From Sequoia sempervirens (Eukaryota > Streptophyta > Pinopsida > Cupressales > Cupressaceae), in contig VDFB02321282.1 of NCBI GenBank assembly GCA_007258455.2, forward strand, positions 1 through 64,000: a stretch of 64,000 nt of DNA, read 5' to 3'. The translations under genes and the position numbers were made by a program. The notes under the pieces were generated by a model. That model was not told the DNA's origin. It was given only the letters and a program-made list of their open reading frames with translations, and ran no database searches. Positions 1 through 11,640 of the stretch are shown here, piece by piece (positions within the stretch are counted from its first letter, which is position 1; the number at the start of each line of letters is the position of its first letter).

Positions 1-175
1 TTTTAACAAAAATCTATAATAAACTCTAGTTTTTAATAAAAATACATAAACAACACTGTTTTTTAATCAAAATCCATAAAAAAACATTTTTTTTAATAAA
101 AACCATTGTAAACTCAAGTTTTTAATAAAAATCAATCAAAAACCCTACTTTTTAAAAAAATCCATTAAAAACTAC
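1..175. repeat. Degenerate ~30-bp AT-rich tandem repeat
   Basis: Five to six diverged units of about 28-32 bp, each with a core like TTTTTAATAAAAATCCATAA followed by A/C-rich sequence, run from the window edge to about 175. The array is probably cut by the window start. No coding potential. Confidence 0.6.
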
Positions 176-1307
176 ATAAAATTATACAAATCTAATTGAA
201 AATTTGATTAAAACAAAAAAATCCAAAATCTTACCTTTCAAATCAAATATATGATATTCGCAACTCCTCATTGTGTGCTTGTAGCCTGTCAAAATGAGTG
301 AAATGATTTTAAAAGCCCCCAATTATATATTTATAGGCACCTCAAATCGGATATCTGATTTAGATCAGATATCTGATATGTAAATCTTGGTTTGGGCATT
401 GCTTTGGAGCAATGTACTAACACCCAAGCCAGAAAAAAGTCAATTCAAGATTTTTCGTGTTTTTGGGTTGATAAAAAACGTAATTTTTTTCCCATTGCCA
501 CTTTTTGGCCCATCATGATCTTGCACATACCCAGTACAAATAATATAGTATCTAATGAGATGGTTGATAAGTAGAAATTGAAAAGGTTAAAACGTCATGG
601 GCCATATATGATTGCTTGGTTACAAAAAGGAGCATAAGGTTTTGTTAAAATAATGCTTAGTAAAATTCAAGATAAGATCATATCATGATAAATTTTGGTG
701 TGAGATAGTGACAATGGATGTATTTCATTTTTTTTGTGACAGGACCATATTAATTTTCTAGGAGTGATATACATAACAGGAAATACTTGGTACTTACACT
801 ATAATAAATAATCTTAAAAGACATAGGTTGATTTCATTAAAGGAAAGAGAAGGGAAAGTTCACAATTGCTAGAAAAGATGTCTCAACCTTTCTCCTAATG
901 CTAAGTATAAAGAATTTAATTTTTAGATTATAAAATAAAAAGCTTATTTTTTACGGTATAAACTTCATTTTTGGGAAAAAAAGTTGTTTTTTCAACAGTG
1001 CTTCCAAGGATGAATATTGCATAGAAAAATTTGAGCTCTAATTTTTTTTAAAATGACCCCAATTGTCTTTGAGATTAAAAAAAAATTATGGCCTTTGGGA
1101 TTAAAATCATCCAAGACAAAGAAAAGAGTTGTAAGAGGAAAAGTTACACTTGTTGACTAACTTATGATGCATGTTAAGACACATCATAAGACATCTTTGA
1201 ATGGACATAATGAAGTAAAAATGGTACATCTAATTTATTAAGTGGATTATGTTCTTATAATAGGTTGAAATAATTTGTTATCTTTAGCCTAGGATGAACT
1301 CATTATA
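176..1307. other. AT-rich stretch with no recognisable gene
   Basis: No convincing coding, RNA or transposon signature. The only structure I see is a short perfect-looking palindromic block at about 345-378, in which GATATCTGAT occurs twice and ATCAGATATCTGAT is self-complementary. Confidence 0.5.
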
Positions 1308-1310
1308 TTG

Positions 1311-1519
1311 AACTATATCTCCCTCTCTTCCGCCTCTTCTCTCTCCCCCTCCTTTACCGATCTCTATATGCCTCTCCCTCTCTCTTCCCTCTTCTCTCCC
1401 TCTCTCTCTATCTTCCCCTTTCTCTATCTCTCCTTGTCTCTCACTTTCCCCCCCTCACTTCGTCCCTATCTCCTATCTATCTCTCTATCTTTGCCTCTCT
1501 CTCTCTATCTCTCTCTGCC

Positions 1520-1566
<47 letters not shown>

Positions 1567-2106
1567 CTCTTTATCTGTCTATCTATCTCTCTCCCCCTCT
1601 CTTTATATCCTTATATATTTATCTATCTCACCATATATCTCTCTCTATCTTTCCCTCTCCCTCTTCCTTAATATCTCTCTATCTCTTCTTCTCTATCTCT
1701 CCCTTGATCACCCTAGATCTCTCTATATCTTTATCTCTCTCCCTTTTCCTCTATCCCTCTATCTTTCTCTCTCCCCCTCTATCTCTAGACATCTCTCCCT
1801 CCCTCTCCCTCTTCCTATTCCTCTATATCTATATCTCTTTGTCTCTCTATATCTCTATCTATATTTCTTCTTTCGTCTCTCCCTCTATCTCTATCTCTAT
1901 CTCATTATCTCTTCATCTCTCTCTATCCCTAAATCTCTCCCTCTCTACCTCTCTCTATATATCACTTCCTATCTCTATATTTGTATTTCTATCTCTCCCT
2001 CTCTCTATATTTATCTCTTCCATCTCTATCTCTTTATCCCTCTCTCTCTTGGTCTTCCCCACTCTATCTCTCCTTATTTCTATCCCTATCTCTCCCTCTC
2101 TCTCTA
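1311..2106. repeat. Polypyrimidine (CT-rich) microsatellite tract
   Basis: About 800 bp made almost only of C and T with scattered A, built from CTCT, CTAT and CCCT units, including a pure (CT)n run at about 1530-1562. An open reading frame of 271 codons spans it, but the translation is only Ser/Leu/Pro/Ile/Tyr from the repeat, so it is not a gene. Long mirror-symmetric pyrimidine tracts can form triplex DNA; that is a general property, not shown here. Confidence 0.9.
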
Positions 2107-2863
2107 TTGCAAACATGACATGAGTTTGTTGATAATGAAGCCCTATTATCTTCCCAATTCAGATGTTTTGTTTCCATCATGTTTAGATCCCTATAAGTGG
2201 GTGCATAGTTGATTTGAAGCTATCAAAAGCTATCAATTCTCCATTAAGACCTTTATTACGCAAACAAAATCATTTGGTAAATGACCTACTAATTGACTTC
2301 ATGTAATACACACAAAAAAATAGATCAAAATGTTTCCTAATTGACCTTCCAAGGTGCGATTGCCAGTTTTTACTTACACTAATGATCATATAAGTATAAC
2401 CTTCAAATCTATACAAGTCTCTTTTGCAGATCTAGGTTTCTTCGATCTTTCGTTGACCTGCTATAGTAAATTTCTTTATACAGGTAGATGCAGAATTTGA
2501 GGCATGGATGGAGACGAATTATACGCAAGCACTTCGTGCATAGGGACAAGTGTTCATTCAGGTTGCGTATTGTGACTAATAAATCAAGTAACAGAGAAAT
2601 AGAACAAAGCTTTGGATATTTTATCAACTTCCAATCATGGGTACTGTAAATGTGTTATTCAACTCACATGAATGCTGCCACCTGATACGGAAGGCATCTA
2701 AATACAAAGTACATTGTTTCCATGGTGTTTGACTTAAAAGCATAACAGATATTCTGACGAGACGTCACAAGGTCGGTGTTCTCATATGGTGTCTCACAGC
2801 ATTGCTTTCTTTCTTTATATTGAAGAAGATTCGGACTCTTTATCAGATAGGTAGGTCCCTACA
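2107..2863. other. No recognisable feature
   Basis: Unique-looking AT-rich sequence between the CT tract and the fold-back element. A short frame on the minus strand (2409-2627) has no family features I recognise and is probably chance. Confidence 0.4.
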
Positions 2864-2870
2864 ACAACAC

Positions 2871-3315
2871 TTTTATTTTTAGAAAAAAACAAACATCTAT
2901 ACACTCAAGGGCATTATTCAATTCATCAAAGATGCAAATGTCATATTCAATTCATCAAATGTCAAAGTTACTGGCATATTCAATTCATCAAAGATGTCAA
3001 AGTCACCTAAGATACGATACGATTAAATCAAATGTCATATTCACTTCATTAAAGATGTCAAAATTATCAAGAACATGATCTCAGTTGCATCTTTTATATT
3101 ATTTTTTTGGAATAATAATGTCTTTCAGAATCAAACGTCATATTCACTTCATCAAAGATGCCAAAGTTACCTAGGATTTTTTTAATGTCATATTCACTTC
3201 ATCAAAGATGTAAAAGTTATCTAGGACACGATCTTAGTCGCATCCCGTGTATTAATTTTTTGGAACAATAATGTCTTTCAGTATATAGATGTTTGTTTTT
3301 TCTTAAAAATGAAAT
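2871..3315. mobile_element. Candidate fold-back/MITE-like element with ~35-bp terminal inverted repeats
   Basis: The left end (from 2871) and the reverse complement of the right end (to 3315) match over about 35 bp with a few mismatches; both contain the block AACAAACATCTATA. The 5 bp flanking each end read AACAC (2866-2870 and 3316-3320), a possible target-site duplication. The interior is a degenerate array of units reading like CATATTCACTTCATCAAAGA (about 2930-3215) and has no coding capacity. The architecture fits a non-autonomous fold-back DNA transposon; the family is not assignable. Confidence 0.5.
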
Positions 3316-3370
3316 AACACTATTTATGTTACAACAAAAAAAATTCTTAAAATATATCATAGAAATATGG

Positions 3371-3830
3371 GGGAAGTTTCATCTCAAAGTTAATGTAAGT
3401 ATAATTTTAAATAAAAAAATTCAAAGAAAATATGGTAATAGTAATTTTTATTTTTTTTATTGGAATAAGAACTATAAACAAATTACAGCTTGCATAGATT
3501 GCAAAGATTAAATGTTGTCTGTTAGCATAAAAAACAAGAAGAAGCTACAACAGACAAAGTTGTCCAACAACCAAACATTTAAAAAGCAACAACGAAGAAA
3601 ATATGTGGGAAGTTTCATCTCAAAATTAGTGTAAGTATAATTTTAAATAAAAAATGCAAAGAAAATATGGTAATAGTAATTTTTTTTTAATTGGAATAAG
3701 AACTGTAAACAAATTACAGCTTACAAAAATTGTAAAGATTAAATGTTGTTCGTCAACATAAAAAACAAGAAGCTACAATAGAAAAAGTTGTCCAACAACC
3801 AAACATTTAAAAAAATAACATTGAACTACA
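3371..3830. repeat. Two-copy tandem repeat, period ~236 bp
   Basis: The unit starting at GGGAAGTTTCATCTC (3371) recurs at 3607 with few substitutions and small indels. Both copies end near a block reading GTTGTCCAACAACCAAACAT. A third, badly decayed piece may continue to about 3900, where AGAAAATATGGTAATAGTA recurs. No protein signature. Confidence 0.75.
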
Positions 3831-4559
3831 ATAGTCGATGTTGTCCATCAACATAAATTGTTGCCCCATAGCAACAAAAAGAAAATATGGTAATAGTATA
3901 TTGTTGGGTAGAAACAGTTATTAAATCAATAAAAGGAGGTAAATCATGATCATTTAATTTCCAAACATCAACATTATCATGGAAATCTAGGATGGACTCC
4001 TAGTCTATAAGACCACCATTAGTAGCTTGTTCATCTTATACATCTTTGGGTTGATCAATAGCCATAGGAGGAGAAATGGTTGATGCAAGACAATAAAATT
4101 TGCTACTATCTATTTAACCAAAAGAACCTTGGTCAAAAGGTTGAGAGAAACATGAGAATCATGTCTACAAGCATTATGACTTCTAATATGGTGCATTGAC
4201 ACCCTCTAGGACGGTATTGACCCCTATTAGAAGGAGAGGTCAATGAGACTTTGATAGCCATATAAGATGCATTAGGTCTCAGCGATCAAAAATACATGTA
4301 GGTGGGCCACCTCAAGTCCAACTTTATTGTTTTGCACTTGTATCCATATTAATACATTTGAACAAATCATAGATTTAATATATAGAGAGAAACCATCATT
4401 AATAATACATCTAGAATAAAGAGAAAAATTCTTATCTTTCCAAATTACAAATTGGATTTTTAGTTTAAATGTATGTCATATTTGGGTAAATATAGTATGA
4501 ATGATGGGTTAATCTCTTAAAAGGATCATGTGTGAAGAAAAACATTCAAGTCTAAAAGG
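3831..4559. other. No recognisable feature
   Basis: AT-rich sequence after the tandem repeat. It may be the far 3' end of the older LINE remnant that begins downstream, but I see no diagnostic motif. Confidence 0.35.
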
Positions 4560-5550
4560 TTTGAAAAATCATTAAATCCAATTCCAAACTGCATATGCTT
4601 AAGGACACGACCAAAAAACCATTTAATAGTTTCTTAATGCTTATGTAAACGTAGTTAGGATTTACATTCCCAAGTGAATCAATTTGGAACCAACAGCAAG
4701 ACCATGACAATAAACTGCACCAAGAAAAATGGGAAAGCTTTAGCTCAGTTGACCAAATAATCTAGTATAAATATATTGCCATGATCTAGTGGAGGACTAA
4801 GATTCCATTTACAATTAACCTATTGCACCATAGGAAAGTGTGGTTGGAGCCAAGCATGCCCTTTGAAAATTATGTACATAGGAAATGGTGTATCAAGATA
4901 CCATTTCCAATCTTTCCACAATGGCTCAAAAATCTTAACCCATATTTTATGTAGCATATTCAAAGGAATAAAATCAATATAACTTTATATTTCATTTTAG
5001 TTTTTGGCTAAGAAAAAAATTGGCAGTTCTTAAAAAAGATCTTGAAGGGTCTTAATGCCTTTATTGAAATTCAAAGCACAAACCTAAGGAACCTTAACCA
5101 AAGGTCTATCCTAGCAAGTGATCAAGAGAAGCCACAAAATGCGTTAATCATTAACAAATAATCCAATGTGGAATGCATTTTAATTCCAAAGTAATCATGG
5201 TTGAATGGCCTCCTAGAAATTCTATATGCTTTTGTAACAAAATTGCCCTATATTTGAATATGCTCCTCAATAATGAGAATTTATTGAAGACCAAAATGTT
5301 TCTAAATTTTACACCTTACACCTATAAGGCATTCTTATAAAGATACAATGTTGGACCAAAAATTTATATTTTTTATTCCCATCCAAAGCTCTAATTATCT
5401 ATTTAGCACATGAGCTTCTACCTTGTTCTTGAAAGTTAATTAGACCAAGCCCTCCAAAAGTCTAAGGAAACATAATTCTTAGGAAACTATGTGAAATCCT
5501 TTGCCATGTTCTAATAAGCCCCATAGAAAATCTCTATTTTGTTTTTACAA
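4560..5550 (-). mobile_element. Older LINE remnant, 3' part (host of the nested LINE)
   Basis: Minus-strand translation in broken frames gives LINE reverse-transcriptase connection sequence, clearest near 5380-5480 where it reads GLGLINFQEQGRS, the conserved GGLGL block of plant L1-like elements. It breaks off at 5550, exactly at the target duplication of the younger LINE. The matching upstream piece (RFSMGL... preceded by a WTDSFQN-like stretch) continues at 10204, which shows one older LINE split by a later insertion. Many stops and frameshifts; non-functional. Confidence 0.6.
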
Positions 5551-5568
5551 TATTTAATAAGAAGTTTT
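5551..5568. repeat. Target-site duplication, left copy (18 bp)
   Basis: TATTTAATAAGAAGTTTT is identical to 10186-10203 and brackets the LINE. It is followed at once by the T-rich complement of the element's poly(A) end, as expected for target-primed reverse transcription. Confidence 0.9.
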
Positions 5569-5867
5569 TTTTTGTATTGAATCAATGCAAATAGAGTACA
5601 AAAAGAATAAGGAAACTAGAAGGTTGCCAAGAGAGAATAATTGAATAGCAATCCAATAGATACAACTCATATAACTAACAACCATAAGCTTAAGGAATGT
5701 TTCAATACATTAAAATTAAACTGCATCCATAAACCTGACTTATGAACAACATTCAACTCTAAATTTAAACATACATTGCAACTGAAAAGAACATAGAAAG
5801 TCTTTTTCATGAAGCTAAAGCATTTGATACTTTATCTCATCCAAGTGGTTGTTGATTTTCACCTATT

Positions 5868-6167
5868 CTTTGGGTGGGCATTGGATTCTCACCAATGTTT
5901 GTGTTACTCAAGCCGACATTCTCGCTTCTGCTTCGTCCACATTTGCTCACGCAGACACTTCCCTCTGAGGTGGAACGCTCCCCTACCAATGTATCTTTTA
6001 TTACATCCCAGCCCGAGATCTAGTCGATCATCTTGATGCAGGCTCGGCGATGGCTAATTCGCGCTCTTTGAGGATCGTTGCCTGTGAACCTCACGTCATC
6101 TTTGCACTCCTACCTCCTTCATCACTTTCGGCGGTCATTTAGGGCCTTGGCGTGATCACCAGGCACT
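5868..6167 (-). rRNA. Fragment of plastid 23S rRNA (pseudogene, nuclear plastid-derived DNA)
   Basis: The reverse complement reads like the middle of bacterial/plastid 23S rRNA, roughly E. coli 1200-1420. Recognisable blocks are GGTAGGGGAGCGTTCC, then GAAGCGAGAATGTCGGCTTG and AGTAACACAAACATTGGTG. At the other end (near 6080-6150) come CCTAAATGACCGC and GGAGGTAGGAGTGCAAAGA. The second part is more diverged than the first. G+C is clearly higher than the surroundings. It lies inside the 3' region of the LINE in the same sense orientation. Not a functional rRNA gene. Plastid is favoured over mitochondrial from the wording of the AAATGACCGC and GTGCAAAGA blocks as I remember them. Confidence 0.8.
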
Positions 6168-8699
6168 ACATTGAGAACACAACACAACAATTTGGAACAC
6201 AATATAAGAGTAAAACTTTAGCATTTCCACTTCCTGGTGCACATTATGCTTTGCAAAAACTGTCAAACATCGACTTTTCCATATATTAAGTAAAATAGCA
6301 TGTCTCATAGAATCAGCCATAACATTTCTATGCAAGCCAAAACCCAATAAGGCCTCTTTCCAACTTAACTTATGCTTAAAAATAGTAGCAAGAAATTTAA
6401 AAATAACATTCCATTTCCTTTTTGTCCATGCATAGAACCAAAAAATGTGTTTCAGATTTTCATTGTATTGATAGAAGGGGCATTTAATTGGCTACACCAT
6501 CATGCATCTTAACCTATCACCAGTAGGTAATTTAGAATGTAAAACTTTCCATGCCAAGATTTGGGCATTCACCTCATCTTTTGACCTCCAAAATCTTAGC
6601 ACTCAATCCTCTCTATCATTTCTTTCAAATTACAATTTCATTTCTGATTATCCTTGGAGTTAAGGACAATGAAGGAAGCAAGCTAATATATATCTTTTTT
6701 AAAGGAAAAAAACAAAATTGAACTTTTTTCAGCCACCAACAATCCTTGAAGACATTACAATGCAAGGGAGTACAAAGTTTTATAATCATATCCATAAGAA
6801 CCAAGGCTCTCACAAAAATAACAAAACTTTGAAGCTTATCATTTAAACAAAATTTATTCTTAATAATATACCATGTAGCCCAATCAAAAGTGTTAAAGTC
6901 CCATAAATTACCAAACTTTTGAATCCCTTTACTAAATAACTGAAGGGCATGTCTCGTAAATGCAATAGAAAGAAGTTATCATTGATATTGAACCATTTTG
7001 TTCCACCAAATGGATGAAACACCAAAATTGAACCCATGTTGTAAAGATTCACTTTTCCAATTCAAACAATTGCAGACCAATTGCCAAGCCTTCCACATGG
7101 ATAGCAAAGGGAATGAAGCTTTGAGCTAAAAAAATGGAGCAAACAAAAATTTATCAATCCATCTAACTAATTGTCATTTTTTAACATCCTATATGATTCA
7201 ATAATGAACCAAGATCTTCCAAGGTTCATCTCCAACAACAACTCTAACTATCCATTTAGCAGCTAGACAAACTCCTTGGGTTTTAGGATCTAACAAACCC
7301 AACCCACCTCTTGATTTAGGTTGGATGCAATGCAGCTAAGACATTGATTTAAAACCATCACACCATTCCAATTAGATGAAATAAAATATTTAATTATTTT
7401 GATTAGATCCTCATAACCCTTTTTTGATGGCATCCAACAAGAGGAAAAATACACATGAGAGGCCAAAAATATGTGATTCACCACTTGAATCCTCCCAACT
7501 AGGACAAAAATCTATTCCCCCAAGAGGAAAGCTTATTTTTCAACTTATTAAGAAACCATTTCCACATATCAAAAAGTGTAACACCTAACCCAAAAGAAAT
7601 CCCCAAGTAGTGAGGAATTTCTCCATGTTTAATTTGTTTCCATTCTTTTGGTATCCACTTTGGGACAGGGTCAATCTTAACCATAAGAAATTTAGTTTTG
7701 TGAAGAGCTAATTTAGAACTAGAAATAGCACAATAAAGTTCATGAACCCCCATCCCATCATGCTATGAATCTCTTCTTCATAATTTTGAAGAAAAAGCAT
7801 GATATCATCAACAAAGTGTGAGTTAAGCACAACTGTATCATTTGGTATTGAAACACTCCTTATTAAATTCATCTAATTATACTTTTGTAGCAAATACCTA
7901 AAAACATTAGCAGCAAGCACATCGATAAAAGGTGATAGCAAGCAACCTTTTCTTATTGAATGTTGCAAGGGAAAGGAGTTTGATAATTCCTTGTTAACCA
8001 CTAGCCAAACATTAGCATCCTTGAACAACATTTGGATGTGTTTACAAATATTAAGACCAAAACCCAACCAATAAAGCATTTTAAGAATAAAACTCCATTG
8101 CATTTTATCATAGGCTTTATCAAAATCAAGCTTCACCAATAAAGCATTTTGACATGATTGTTGAGCCCATTCTTGATAGTTTCCCATGCAATATTCAAGT
8201 TATCAAGGATAAACCTCCCTCTAAGGAACCCAGTTTGTTCTAGTCTAACAATCTCTTTCACCACTAGTTTAATTCTAGAAGCAATAAATTTAGCAATAAT
8301 TTTGTAAGAGGTGTTCAATAAGGTTATGCAATGCCTTCATTCTTCCCTTTAGGAAGGATTTTGGTAATCCCCTTATTAATATTAGGAACTAAGGAGCCTT
8401 GAGCTAAGGCCTCCAAGTAAACCAAATAGAAATCATCTTTAATGTGATGCCACATAGTTTGATAAAATTCCAGTAACAACCCATCAATACCAGAGCTCTT
8501 GCTGGAAGGCATTGAAAAAATAGCATGTTATTTCTTGGTCCAAAAACTTACTATACTCAATATCCACCTTCTTAGGAATAATGTCTTTGATTATGTCTTC
8601 CATAACTGGTTGTGTATCTTGCCAATGAGAGTCTTCCTTAAAAAATTTCTCATAAAAGTTTTGAAATAGATCCATAACCTCTTCAAGACTATTATGCAC
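6168..8699 (-). pseudogene. LINE reverse transcriptase and C-terminal region, degraded
   Basis: Broken minus-strand frames give the RT motifs in order. KSSGIDGLLLEFYQ is near 8470-8510; QTGFLRGRFILDN near 8200-8240; LVKLDFDKAYDKMQWSFI near 8090-8130; GCLLSPF near 7935; and the catalytic FVDD motif near 7810. HYLGISFGLG (near 7600), LASHVYFSSCWMPS and GGLGLLDPKTQG (near 7270-7300) follow. The distal part (6168-6600) includes LKHIFWFYAWTKRKW, matching the histidine/cysteine-poor end of a zf-RVT domain. In an intact element this enzyme copies the LINE RNA at the nicked target. Multiple stops and frameshifts exclude activity. Confidence 0.85.
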
Positions 8700-8959
8700 A
8701 TGACCAAAATTGTCTTGAATAGCTCCAATATACTCCTTGTTATGTCTATATTTTAAAAATTTAAAGAAGTATTTAGATCCTTTATTACCTTCCTTAACCC
8801 AATGAAGTTTGGCTCTTATTTTTGCTCCTTTTCCTTTATAGGAATAAACTTTTTGGAGATGAGTCTCTAAAGATGCTATAGAAGATTGCAGGGAAATATT
8901 GTTAGGATCAACATTGAGTAGCTTCCTGTGTTGTTCAAGTTTCCCATTTAAATATTTCT

Positions 8960-9917
8960 CCTTACATTTTGGTTGCCAGGGTAGTCTCTTCCAAAATCAT
9001 GCAGAAACTTAACATAACAAAAAATTGCCAAATTCCACCACTCCCTATAAGACTCTCCTTCACTAGGATTAGGTATAGAATTCCAAATTCCAACAAGAGC
9101 AGCCACACAAGAAGTATTTTTAGATGAAAAGTATTAAGTTTATAGGGCAGATTGGAATCCACATTGTTATTAACATTTTCTAAAATAGAACAAAATATAG
9201 GAAAGTGATCTTAAAGAGTAATAGAATAATCCACTCTCACACTACAGCCAAAGGAATCATGGATAATAGAAGGTTGGGAGAAATTTAAAATCTATAAAGT
9301 CTGCTCAACTTTCTATCATCCCCAAATTTTAAATTAGACCATGTAAACCAATTACAGCCCTGATTGGAGCTATTAGTGTGGACTGGGTCAATCGCCCCCA
9401 CAGAATTTCTACAAGACAACCATTTGTCAAATTCTTCATTGCTTAATTTAATATGACTTTTCAAACTTCAATCCTTATGGAATTCAACCATATTAAAATC
9501 ACCTCCTATTACCTAATCAACATTAGGGAGGTTTTTATACATCCAATCCCACAATACACTTCTGTCTTTTGCCAAATTAGGAGCATAAATAGAACAAAAC
9601 CCAATAGGTTGGCCATTAATAAAAGTGAGGGCCCACACATAGCTATGTGAAGGGTCCTCACCTCTATCAATGACAAACTTATGAATCCAAGAAGCTAAAC
9701 CAATGACTACTCCCCTACCTTCGCTATGCAACGTATGGAAGAAAACAACATTTCTCCAAACATTGGATAGAGAATAAGCAAGACGAGAACCAGCAAGTTT
9801 AACTTCTTGAAGGGACACAATATTAGGTTTCCACTTAACAATCACATCTTTAACTCCATATTTATGGTGAGGGAGAGAGATACCTCTTAAGTTCCAAGAG
9901 ATTATTTTAAAATTCAT
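8960..9917 (-). pseudogene. LINE apurinic-type endonuclease domain, degraded
   Basis: The longest intact stretch (9513-9917, 134 codons) starts MNFKIISWNLRGIS and contains SLQEVKL and FCSIYAPN, the first motifs of the exonuclease-endonuclease-phosphatase fold of L1-like ORF2. After a stop the same region continues with GGDFNMVEF (near 9490) and ends with a DHFPI motif (near 9210), corresponding to the catalytic SDHxP block. Together these show a nearly complete endonuclease domain broken by nonsense changes. Its normal role is nicking chromosomal DNA to prime reverse transcription. It lies directly upstream of the RT in the sense direction. Confidence 0.85.
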
Positions 9918-10185
9918 GGTAAAGAGGAGGGTATAGGGTTGTTCTCTTATGGCAACACATCAAATTGGTTAGCAACTACAATGGAGTGATCAAGAGTGTC
10001 TGACATAGCAGTAGAGGGGGATGGAGACCTTGATCTATGCCTTGAAGAAGGAGGCTATTTACAAGAGTCCAACTCAACATTAGGAGAAACAAGGGACCTA
10101 GACCTTTTCCTCACAGAATGGGATGGAGAAGAAGAAGAACAAGCCATATAATTGGTAAGTGGTTGTGAGGGAGTGGGAAAAGACC
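9918..10185 (-). pseudogene. Tail of LINE ORF1 and ORF1/ORF2 linker
   Basis: Minus-strand translation gives a Ser/Arg/Pro-rich stretch (MACSSSSPSHSV, then HRSRSPSPST) directly before the endonuclease start, typical of the low-complexity end of LINE ORF1. It is cut off at the element's 5' boundary, which supports 5' truncation at insertion. Confidence 0.5.
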
Positions 10186-10203
10186 TATTTAATAAGAAGT
10201 TTT
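10186..10203. repeat. Target-site duplication, right copy (18 bp)
   Basis: Perfect copy of 5551-5568, at the 5' end of the truncated LINE. Confidence 0.9.
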
Positions 10204-10260
10204 GGAAGGAATCAGTTCATGAAGGAAAATAAATGATGTAGGAGCATCTTAGAGTGTAAG
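10204..10260 (-). mobile_element. Older LINE remnant, upstream fragment
   Basis: Read on the minus strand and joined across the younger LINE, this gives a short RT-connection stretch that continues in the same sense into the fragment ending at 5550. It is the other half of the interrupted older LINE. Its upstream limit is unclear. Confidence 0.45.
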
Positions 10261-11640
10261 AATAATTTTGCATCACCCAAAAATATTTTTTTTACATATT
10301 TTTTGTTTGTGGGCTTTCATTCACTTTCCAATCATCAACCACTCACCACATATCGTATTTTAGTTCACCGCACTTACACATTTCACCCTATAGTTTGGAA
10401 TTAATATTTTACATTATTCATACAAGGTCACATTCAAATCCCAAAGGATTTTGATCATTTTAAAGGCATAATTCACTTCTAGATTTATTATCAAACATAA
10501 CAAGTAGACATTAAGTTTTATTGTTCACAGTTTCAACAACAAAGGAATACGTTTTAAGATACATTGGACCTACCTAAGAAATTATCATATGAACCACATT
10601 GAGATTTGTTGATTCATCATCACAACATTCATTCCAAAATATTCTTTCACATGTTTGGCCAACTACATATTATACTTGACAATGAACCTTGTGCCTTCTT
10701 ATGGCTAACTAAAACTATTGTTGAGGCTTGAATCTACTATATAAATATTATGAAATTAATCAATGAAAATTAGTCATGATGAGAGTTAATATAATTAATT
10801 AAGTAAATAACTTGACATTTGTATTGTATTGCAATATCAGTTTAAATTCTATAATTTGCAGATATTATGTCAATTTGTAATCAAATGAGTGAGGCCTAGC
10901 ATGTTAGAATCCTATTACAATTTTTTTTTGATTCATATATTACTATGAATGAATATCACATTGACATTTTATTGAGTGCAAGAACATCATGGACCAAACA
11001 ATACCTCTAAGTGGTAATAATTTTTTTAATAAATAGATATAAGAAACTTCATATAAAAAATTGAAAGGGTTATATACACAATATAAAATATATATAGCAA
11101 TAAAACCTGTAGATAATTGAATGTAGGTTTTGAGCTACTATTTTTTCAAAAAAAAATATAAAAAGATTAGATTTTCAGCGATGCACTACTAACATTTTTG
11201 TGGAAAAAATAGGTGTGATTCTAGCCAACCTAAGCACGAGAAATAAATACATTTATTTAGTCTTTAAATATAAGAAAATGATTATTTATAAAAAACAATA
11301 TGATTTTTTGTAACTAAATGATTAGATATAAAAAAATTATAATTTTAAAAAATATTTGGGTATGCGTAGGGAGATGGGTGACCAAAAGTGGTCTCCTACT
11401 AAACATAACGCAGTGTGTTATAACACAATCGCAATATGGTTTGTATTTTTGAGTCTTGGGTTTGTTCAATGAAAAGAAAAACATGAGCATGTTATAATGC
11501 ACTCACATAATTTTTTTCTTAAAAGAAAAAAAGCAAAAGGCCAAGATCATTTGAGCTTGACCTCTCAATAAATTTTTCTATCTAAAACCTTATAGAGCCA
11601 CCAAAATGTCACCACAACATCACCAAGGTTGAAGAGGTAA
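10261..11640. other. No recognisable feature
   Basis: AT-rich sequence with several homopolymer A/T runs. I see no coding, RNA or terminal-repeat structure. A 62-codon minus-strand frame at 11314-11502 has no recognisable content. Confidence 0.4.

Larger units (their letters stand above)
5569..10185 (-). mobile_element. 5'-truncated plant L1-like LINE with intact TSD
   Basis: A 4.6-kb minus-strand non-LTR retrotransposon. In sense order it has the tail of ORF1 (about 10185-9918), an APE-type endonuclease, a reverse transcriptase, a C-terminal zf-RVT-like region, a 3' segment with plastid rRNA, then a 3' end reading TTCAATACAAAAAAA. The perfect 18-bp TSD on both sides defines the ends. The 5' end lies inside ORF1, so the copy arrived truncated, which is usual for LINEs. 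All frames now carry stops and shifts, so it is dead. It inserted into an older LINE in the same orientation. Confidence 0.9.

Noticed and set aside
1308..2123. 271-codon open frame
   Set aside because: It is the translation of a CT-rich microsatellite: only Ser, Leu, Pro, Ile, Tyr and Phe in short repeats.
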